Below, piece by piece: positions 6,287 through 9,967 of a stretch of DNA of 9,967 bases; the stretch's first letter is position 1; each line of letters starts with the position of its first letter. This stretch comes from Chromatiales bacterium (GTDB lineage Bacteria; Pseudomonadota; Gammaproteobacteria; UBA6429; Thiohalophilaceae). The position numbers and the translations under genes were made by a program. The notes beneath the pieces are model-generated. The model was not told where the DNA came from. It ran no database searches and saw only the letters and a program-made list of their open reading frames with translations. The stretch lies in contig JAHEDB010000050.1 in the NCBI GenBank assembly GCA_024641465.1, positions 1-9,967 of the forward strand. Reading direction: 5' to 3'.

Positions 6287-6760
6287 ATGAGTGAAGCTGC
6301 ATTGGTAATAGAATTAGATGATCCGATCCTCGAATCGGATTTCATGCAGGAAATGGTCAAGCAGATGCGTGCCATCGATACCTATGGCACCTATGATGAC
6401 TGGAGTCCGGCGAAGATCCTCGACCCCTTTGTGTTGACCAAGGAACGCAAGGCCGAGATACCTATCGTCGGTGATCCTGATGATATTGTCATGTCTCGCG
6501 TTAAGGCGTTCTACAACTCGATATCCTCGCTGATCGAGAAAGAATGCAGGCTGATGGCCGTGCCGATGATCAATCTGTCCCATGAAGGTTTTGGCAGGGC
6601 GATTATCACGGTCGGTAAACTGATCGTCATGGATCGCACCTTGCGTGATATCCATCGCTTTGGCTTCAAGTCGCTGTCAAAGATGAAAGACGAGGCGGAC
6701 AAGTATCTGTCTGTCGCACTGGAGATTATCGGTAAATATCCCGACGTGGCCGGGTTGTAA
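6287..6760 (+). CDS. NifX-associated nitrogen fixation protein (DUF269)
   Basis: A 157-residue protein matching the DUF269 family, which is regularly encoded next to nifX in diazotrophs; its exact biochemical role is not established. Visible family features are MQEMVKQMRAIDTYGTYDDWSPAKILDPFV (about 20-49), the long helical VMSRVKAFYNSISSLIEKECRLMAVPMINLSHEGFGRA region and the C-terminal VMDRTLRDIHRFGF. The frame is open upstream to about 6224, but that part is repeat sequence. The ATG at 6287 has GAGGA 7 bases before it and gives the family's usual length, so I chose it. The 221-bp gap from nifX is due to the inserted repeat; the DUF683 gene follows after 14 bp. Confidence 0.93.
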   Translation: MSEAALVIELDDPILESDFMQEMVKQMRAIDTYGTYDDWSPAKILDPFVLTKERKAEIPIVGDPDDIVMSRVKAFYNSISSLIEKECRLMAVPMINLSHEGFGRAIITVGKLIVMDRTLRDIHRFGFKSLSKMKDEADKYLSVALEIIGKYPDVAGL

Positions 6761-6774
6761 AACGGGAGGTGTTT

Positions 6775-6990
6775 ATGACTGAAGAAGAACTCAAGGCCCT
6801 GGAGAAGGAGGTCAAGAAGAAAAAACGTATCGCCACGGAGTGGGCCGGGCAAATGCATGACTTGGTCGAGGACCGCTTGCCGGCGGCTTTTGAAGAGATC
6901 CCGGGTATCGCAGAGTCCACCTTCAATGCCTGTAAAGAATGGAAGGATGCGGCTGAGCGCCTGGAACAGGCAACCAGTACGCAAGATTAG
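6775..6990 (+). CDS. DUF683 (CCE_0567-type) nif-associated small protein
   Basis: A 71-residue, entirely helical and highly charged protein. It begins TEEELKALEKEVKKKKRIATEWAGQMHDLVEDRLP and continues with AFEEIPGIAESTFNACKEW, the pattern of the DUF683 family of short helical proteins located beside DUF269/nifX. It likely forms a coiled-coil or helical bundle; the function is unproven. A GTG at 6769 is possible, but the ATG at 6775 is better placed after GGGAGGT (6764-6770). fdxB follows after 15 bp. Confidence 0.9.
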   Translation: MTEEELKALEKEVKKKKRIATEWAGQMHDLVEDRLPAAFEEIPGIAESTFNACKEWKDAAERLEQATSTQD

Positions 6991-7005
6991 TAAAGGTATA
7001 AGACA

Positions 7006-7308
7006 ATGAGCGAAAATATTACCGGTATTACCCGCGGCGGCACGCAATGGGTCCCTGCCTTTGTGGTGGATCTGAATCAGGAAAATTGTATTGGTTGCGG
7101 CCGTTGTTACAAGGTCTGTCCACGCGATGTGTTCGAGTTGATCGAACGAGAGGCGGCGGATGATGATGACGACGATGATGGTTTCTCTGACGATACCTCG
7201 ATGGTGATGTCGCTGAGCAACGCCTTCGATTGTATCGGTTGTCAGGCCTGCTCCAAGGTGTGTCCGAAGGACTGTCACAGTCATTCACCCCAACCCCTGG
7301 CTGCCTGA
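7006..7308 (+). CDS. fdxB: Nif-specific ferredoxin III, 2[4Fe-4S]
   Basis: A 100-residue ferredoxin with two CxxCxxCxxxCP motifs: Cys28/31/34/38 and Cys76/79/82/86, each able to hold one [4Fe-4S] cluster. The opening ITRGGTQWVPAFVVDLNQENCIGCGRCYKVCPRDV is characteristic of the nif-specific ferredoxin III (FdxB) family found downstream of nifENX. An acidic stretch with seven aspartates in a row (52-58) lies in the linker between the motifs. The protein is a cytoplasmic low-potential electron carrier, probably serving FeMo-co assembly or nitrogenase; the specific partner is not shown by the sequence. It starts after AAAGG, 15 bp downstream of the DUF683 gene, and is followed 18 bp later by a repeat element. 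Confidence 0.94.
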   Translation: MSENITGITRGGTQWVPAFVVDLNQENCIGCGRCYKVCPRDVFELIEREAADDDDDDDGFSDDTSMVMSLSNAFDCIGCQACSKVCPKDCHSHSPQPLAA

Positions 7309-7326
7309 CTTCAAACAATGTTTTAT

Positions 7327-7425
7327 TTGAACCGCCAAGACGCCAAGCACGCCAAGAATGATCTGCTATCTCGCTTTGCGAGATTGCCAGGAAAAAACTT
7401 GGTGCCTTGGCGTCTTGGAGGTGAG
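7327..7425. repeat. Inverted-repeat (MITE-like) element between fdxB and the [2Fe-2S] ferredoxin gene
   Basis: The left arm (7327-7356) begins TTGAACCGCCAAGACGCC and is nearly identical to the left arm at 6071. The right arm (7398-7425, CTTGGTGCCTTGGCGTCTTG and on) is its imperfect inverse. The centre carries a perfect hairpin ATCTCGC-TTT-GCGAGAT (about 7368-7384) and an A-rich run. The interior is unlike that of the first element, so only the ends are shared. It interrupts the gene series without disturbing a reading frame. Confidence 0.85.
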
Positions 7426-7457
7426 ATTTTTTAAATTAGATTAAGAAGGTAAGTCGT

Positions 7458-7781
7458 ATGCCAAAACCAGCCAAACATGTCTTTATCTGTGCCCAACAAC
7501 GTCCCCCCGGTCATCCGCGCGGTTCCTGTCAGGAACGCGGTTGTGGTGATGTGTGGGATGAATTTTTATTTCAATTACAACAGCGCAATTGTTTTGACAC
7601 GGTGGCAATAACCAATACGGGTTGTATCGGCCCCTGTGGCTCCGGGCCCAATGTACTGGTCTATCCGGAGGGTGTGTTCTACGGCGGCGTGACAAAAGAA
7701 GATGTGGCGGAAATCTATGAGTCACACCTGCTGGGCGATACCCCGGTTACCCGCCTGCAGGTGCCGGCGGATATCTGGTAA
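7458..7781 (+). CDS. Thioredoxin-like [2Fe-2S] ferredoxin (Shethna-type)
   Basis: A 107-residue ferredoxin of the thioredoxin-fold class, exemplified by Azotobacter Shethna protein I and Aquifex Fd1. Cys11, Cys24, Cys56 and Cys60 show the C-x12-C...C-x3-C spacing that binds a single [2Fe-2S] cluster in this class. The surrounding text, HVFICAQQRPPGHPRGSCQERG and NTGCIGPCGSGPNVLVYPEGVFYGGV, is typical. A further Cys29 is present. It acts as a cytoplasmic electron carrier or redox switch; in Azotobacter the related protein is encoded near nif genes. The start follows AAGAAGG by about 8 bases. Its stop overlaps the next ATG (TAATG at 7779-7783), which implies coupled translation. Confidence 0.93.
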   Translation: MPKPAKHVFICAQQRPPGHPRGSCQERGCGDVWDEFLFQLQQRNCFDTVAITNTGCIGPCGSGPNVLVYPEGVFYGGVTKEDVAEIYESHLLGDTPVTRLQVPADIW

Positions 7782-8296
7782 TGGAAAACGTACTCGGTTT
7801 TAATTCGGAACATCTGCAACTGTCTGCGGATGTGCCGGTGCCGGTACGACAAATGGTGCAACAGGCCATTGCCAGTTATGAGGATAAGCCCGTGGCGGAG
7901 CGTCTGTTCAAACAGGCCCTCGACCTGGCGCCCGATGAAATGGAAATCTATGTCGCCTTTTACAAGTTTTACTTTTATCAGAAATATCTGCCCGAGGCAG
8001 AACAGGTCGCACAGCAAACCCTGCACAAGGTCGCCGAACTGACCGGCCTGCCGGCGGACTGGCGGCGTTTCAAAAAGGAATTTGCCAGATGGAGCCATCC
8101 CGACAGTCCGGTGCGTTATTACCTCTACACCATGAAGGCGCTGGGCTTCATCGCCCTGCGCCGGGAGAAGCTGTCCCTGGCCCACGAGATCCTCGACAAG
8201 CTGCTCGAGCTGGATCCCGATGATCGGGTCGGCGGTTCGGTGATCAAAACCCTCGCCAACAGGATGTCGGAAGGAGATGAGTGTGCCGACGGATGA
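7781..8296 (+). CDS. TPR-like protein, nif-associated
   Basis: A 171-residue all-helical protein with two TPR-like units. The first is about 39-75 (AERLFKQALDLAPDEMEIYVAFYKFYFYQKYLPEAEQVAQQTL). The second is about 112-148, around ALGFIALRREKLSLAHEILDKLLELDPDD. The two are separated by a tryptophan-containing linker (LPADWRRFKKEF). TPR folds bind other proteins, so an assembly or chaperone-like role with the adjacent ferredoxin or cofactor proteins is possible but unproven. The ATG overlaps the ferredoxin stop by one base, and its end overlaps the next gene by about 14 bp, so it is firmly part of the operon. It has no cysteines suited to metal binding and no signal peptide. Confidence 0.8.
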   Translation: MENVLGFNSEHLQLSADVPVPVRQMVQQAIASYEDKPVAERLFKQALDLAPDEMEIYVAFYKFYFYQKYLPEAEQVAQQTLHKVAELTGLPADWRRFKKEFARWSHPDSPVRYYLYTMKALGFIALRREKLSLAHEILDKLLELDPDDRVGGSVIKTLANRMSEGDECADG

Positions 8297-8663
8297 ACTA
8301 CAGGACAAGTTGGGCAGCCTGCGCGCGTTGGGTGAACAGGTCTGTCAAACCCTGTGCCGCGAATTAAACAAGCTGGGGCTGGAGCAGGACAAGATCCCGG
8401 ATATCCGCTTTGAGGCGGCGTGTTTCGATCTGCAAAAGGACCCTTACAGTGGCGAGAATAGCCTGCGTGGTGACTGGTTCAATGAGCGTAAGGCGCGGCT
8501 GGGTTCGATGCTTTTCCATGCCGATGGCAGTTTTTTTGTCGAGTACGATGTGGTGCATCCCCACCCCACGGACCGGCGCTGGTTCATCGAGGCGGTCACT
8601 GCCTGGGGCCGCGATGGGGTGATCAAGAGTGAGGCGCGGCTGTTGCCGGCACTTGGGGACTAG
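8283..8663 (+). CDS. Hypothetical nif-operon protein, 126 aa
   Basis: I do not recognise the family. The first ~45 residues are helical (DELQDKLGSLRALGEQVCQTLCRELNKL). The rest appears beta-rich with aromatic residues: FEAACFDLQKDP, GDWFNERKARLGSMLFHADGSFFVEYDVVHPHP and RRWFIEAVTAWGRDGVIKSEARLLPAL. No signal peptide or membrane helix is seen. Two starts are possible. The ATG at 8277 directly abuts the AAGGAG ribosome binding site, which is too close. The GTG at 8283 has ideal 6-base spacing, so I chose it. The first codons overlap the end of the TPR gene, indicating coupled translation. The role is unknown; position suggests it works with the TPR protein. Confidence 0.8.
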   Translation: MPTDELQDKLGSLRALGEQVCQTLCRELNKLGLEQDKIPDIRFEAACFDLQKDPYSGENSLRGDWFNERKARLGSMLFHADGSFFVEYDVVHPHPTDRRWFIEAVTAWGRDGVIKSEARLLPALGD

Positions 8664-8678
8664 GTCGGGGTCCTGACA

Positions 8679-8697
8679 CCTATATATATAGTATAGG
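8679..8697. promoter_or_regulatory. AT-rich inverted repeat in the gap before the DUF364 gene
   Basis: CCTATA-N7-TATAGG lies in the 76-bp gap between the 126-aa gene and the DUF364 gene. The centre is a TATATATA run. The hairpin would be weak and has no U tract, so a terminator is unlikely. It could be a small operator or part of an internal promoter. No convincing -35/-10 or -24/-12 pair was found around it. Confidence 0.3.
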
Positions 8698-8739
8698 CGG
8701 CATGAATTGAGTGTTTACTAACCATTTTGAGCGGGTGTG

Positions 8740-9690
8740 ATGGGTAATCCATGGTCAGTCTATGAGTTATTGCTGGACAAGGTCTGGTCTACGGCGGTCA
8801 TCGAAGAGCTGATGATCGGCCTGACCTGGACCCGCTGCCAGGCCGGTGGTACCGGTTTGGCTATGAGCCCGGCCATCGCCACCCGGACCCTGCCCTGGCC
8901 CGGGACCCTGCGCGGACAGGCCGCCATCGATATCGCCGGCTGGGTAAGATCATGGCAGCCCCATGAGGCCACCGTCGGCATGGCGACCCTCAATGCCTTG
9001 TTGAATCAGGACTCGCCGCTGTTGGCTCAGGCACAGACAGTCGTCGGTGAAGGTCCCGCCAATCTGCGCATATTCGAATATTTTTTACCGCAACTGCGGG
9101 GCAAGCGGGTGGTGGTGGTCGGGCGTTACCCCGGTTTGCAACAGTATCAACAGCAGTTTGATCTGGAGGTGCTCGAACGTCAGGCGGGGGAGTGGGACCT
9201 GCCTGATCCGGCCTGTGAATATGTGCTCGGTAAGGCGGACTGGGTGTTTCTCACCGCGAGCAGTCTGACCAACAAGACCTTTCCGCGCCTCGCCGAACTG
9301 GCCAGTGATGCCACCCTGGTGCTGATGGGGCCGACGGTGCCGTGGCTGCCGGAGCTGGCCGAGTTCGGTGTCGATTTTCTGGCCGGGGTGCGCATCGTAG
9401 ATGAAGAGGCGCTGCGGCAGACCGTCATGGAGGGCGGTGGCACGCGTATTTTTAATAACGGTGTGCAATATTGCGTGATGGATATCGGCACGCAGGCCAT
9501 GCAGCAACACAAAGTCGACATCGCCGACCTATTCCAGGAACGGGACAGACTCAAGCAGGAAATGGAACAATGGTATGCCAATCGGCAGACGAATCGTTTT
9601 CCAAAACACCAGCGGCTGGAGTTAATCGATCAACAGTTATCGAAACTGGATAGCCGGTATAAGCGCATGTGGGATGCCCGGCATATTTAA
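8740..9690 (+). CDS. DUF4213/DUF364 protein (putative heavy-metal chelation domain)
   Basis: A 316-residue protein. The N-terminal ~85 residues resemble the DUF4213 cap (SVYELLLDKV, then a beta region and the helical AIDIAGWVRSWQPHEATVGMATLNALLN). Residues ~105-245 match the DUF364 fold: KRVVVVGRYPG (122-132), LTASSLTNKTFPRL (171-184) and the GPTVPWLPELAEFGVDFLAGVRIVD block. The last ~60 residues (about 256-316) are a charged helical extension, probably coiled-coil, that I do not associate with the usual family. The family is described as putative heavy-metal chelation; in a nif operon a role with Mo, Fe or cofactor precursor is attractive but unproven. The start is ATG 8740; a GTG three bases upstream is possible. 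It sits 76 bp after the preceding gene and is the last gene before a repeat-filled region. Confidence 0.85.
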   Translation: MGNPWSVYELLLDKVWSTAVIEELMIGLTWTRCQAGGTGLAMSPAIATRTLPWPGTLRGQAAIDIAGWVRSWQPHEATVGMATLNALLNQDSPLLAQAQTVVGEGPANLRIFEYFLPQLRGKRVVVVGRYPGLQQYQQQFDLEVLERQAGEWDLPDPACEYVLGKADWVFLTASSLTNKTFPRLAELASDATLVLMGPTVPWLPELAEFGVDFLAGVRIVDEEALRQTVMEGGGTRIFNNGVQYCVMDIGTQAMQQHKVDIADLFQERDRLKQEMEQWYANRQTNRFPKHQRLELIDQQLSKLDSRYKRMWDARHI

Positions 9691-9703
9691 TAAATAAAAG
9701 ATT

Positions 9704-9733
9704 AAACCGCAGAGGACGCAGAGGTACGCAAAG
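9704..9733. repeat. Single degenerate arm of a dispersed repeat
   Basis: AAACCGCAGAGGACGCAGAG and the following ACGCAAAG have the same A(A)CCGC-x-x-A-G-pattern periodicity as the arms at 6071 and 7327, but with CGCAGAG units instead of CGCCAAG. No matching inverse arm is seen nearby. It starts 13 bp after the DUF364 stop. Confidence 0.55.
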
Positions 9734-9866
9734 TATATTAAGGAATGTCTGATTAATTCGTCATTCCGGCGAAGGCCGGAATCTAGTGCTTTGAATTATA
9801 TGGATTCCGGCCTTCGCCGGAATGACGGGATACGAATTAATTAGAGGCACCTTAAATAATTCTCTG
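9731..9866. repeat. Large inverted repeat (MITE-like) downstream of the nif operon
   Basis: The core arms are a perfect 23-bp inverse pair: 9761-9783 (starting TCATTCCGGCGAAGGCCGG) and 9802-9824 or so (ending CCTTCGCCGGAATGA). Each arm is itself palindromic around CCGGCGAAGGCCGG/CCGGCCTTCGCCGG. Outside them ATTAATTCG (9752-9760) pairs with CGAATTAAT (9833-9841), the right side having an insertion of CGGGATA. Similarity continues weakly outward to AAGG/CCTT, giving arms of roughly 50 bp around a ~20-bp AT-rich centre. No coding potential is seen. The structure could act as a bidirectional terminator-like barrier after the operon. Confidence 0.85.
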
Positions 9867-9895
9867 CTCTGTCTGTAGTATAAATAGAGAGCAGT

Positions 9896-9930
9896 TGCAG
9901 GTTGGGTTGAGGAACGAAACCCAACCTGCA
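9896..9930. repeat. Palindromic repeat TGCAGGTTGGGTT / AACCCAACCTGCA
   Basis: Two perfect 13-bp inverse arms enclose a 9-base loop (GAGGAACGA). The pattern resembles short palindromic intergenic repeats (GGTTGGGTT...AACCCAACC) I know from many bacterial genomes, from memory. The rest of 9691-9967 holds no gene I can support; an ATG at 9943 is followed by only eight codons before the window ends. Confidence 0.75.
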
Positions 9931-9967
9931 GTACGGTTAGGAATGAGTGAAGCGATTTTATCCGGAG

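Noticed and set aside
7715..8308. Minus-strand open frame of 197 codons opposite the TPR gene
   Set aside because: The sense frame has overlapping operon starts and TPR character; the antisense translation shows no family features.
9943..9967. Start of another gene (ATG AGT GAA GCG ...) at the right edge
   Set aside because: Only eight codons are visible and the purine-rich AGGA lies too close to the ATG to be a normal ribosome binding site; it cannot be supported from this window.

Overview
The window is part of a nitrogen-fixation (nif) region, most likely from a free-living or symbiotic gammaproteobacterium. Three things point there: the gene order nifE-nifN-nifX-DUF269-DUF683-fdxB followed by a thioredoxin-like [2Fe-2S] ferredoxin, a beta-class GST that resembles enterobacterial GST, and short palindromic repeats of types I associate with Gammaproteobacteria. 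The taxonomic call is inference from these traits, not from a database search.

Layout. Bases 1-1136 (+ strand) hold the end of one operon: the C-terminal part of an AAA+ ATPase, an unrecognised 58-residue protein (322-498), and a beta-class-like glutathione S-transferase whose start overlaps the stop of the small gene. It converges, with only 2 bp between stop codons, on a minus-strand gene (2104-1139) for a Cache/PDC-type sensor protein with four predicted membrane helices. Upstream of that, also on the minus strand, is a second 58-residue protein gene (2500-2324).

The control region at about 2501-2780 is divergent. It carries a good sigma-54 -24/-12 promoter reading right into nifE, a near-consensus sigma-54 promoter reading left into the small gene, a NifA-type TGT-N10-ACA site between them, and a perfect inverted repeat overlapping that site. 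A third sigma-54-like promoter lies directly in front of the sensor gene. The minus-strand genes therefore look like members of the nif regulon.

From 2781 to 9690 (+ strand) runs a long, tightly packed gene series. NifE and NifN form the scaffold on which the FeMo-cofactor precursor matures; their cluster-ligand cysteines fall at the expected positions. NifX carries cofactor intermediates. The DUF269 and DUF683 proteins are customary partners of NifX. FdxB (2[4Fe-4S]) and the [2Fe-2S] ferredoxin are electron carriers. The series ends with a TPR-like protein, an unrecognised 126-residue protein and a DUF4213/DUF364 protein (putative heavy-metal chelation family).

Two repeat elements with related inverted ends sit inside this series, between nifX and DUF269 and between fdxB and the [2Fe-2S] ferredoxin. 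Three further repeat structures fill 9691-9967, which holds no convincing gene. No rRNA, tRNA, CRISPR array or transposase gene was seen.
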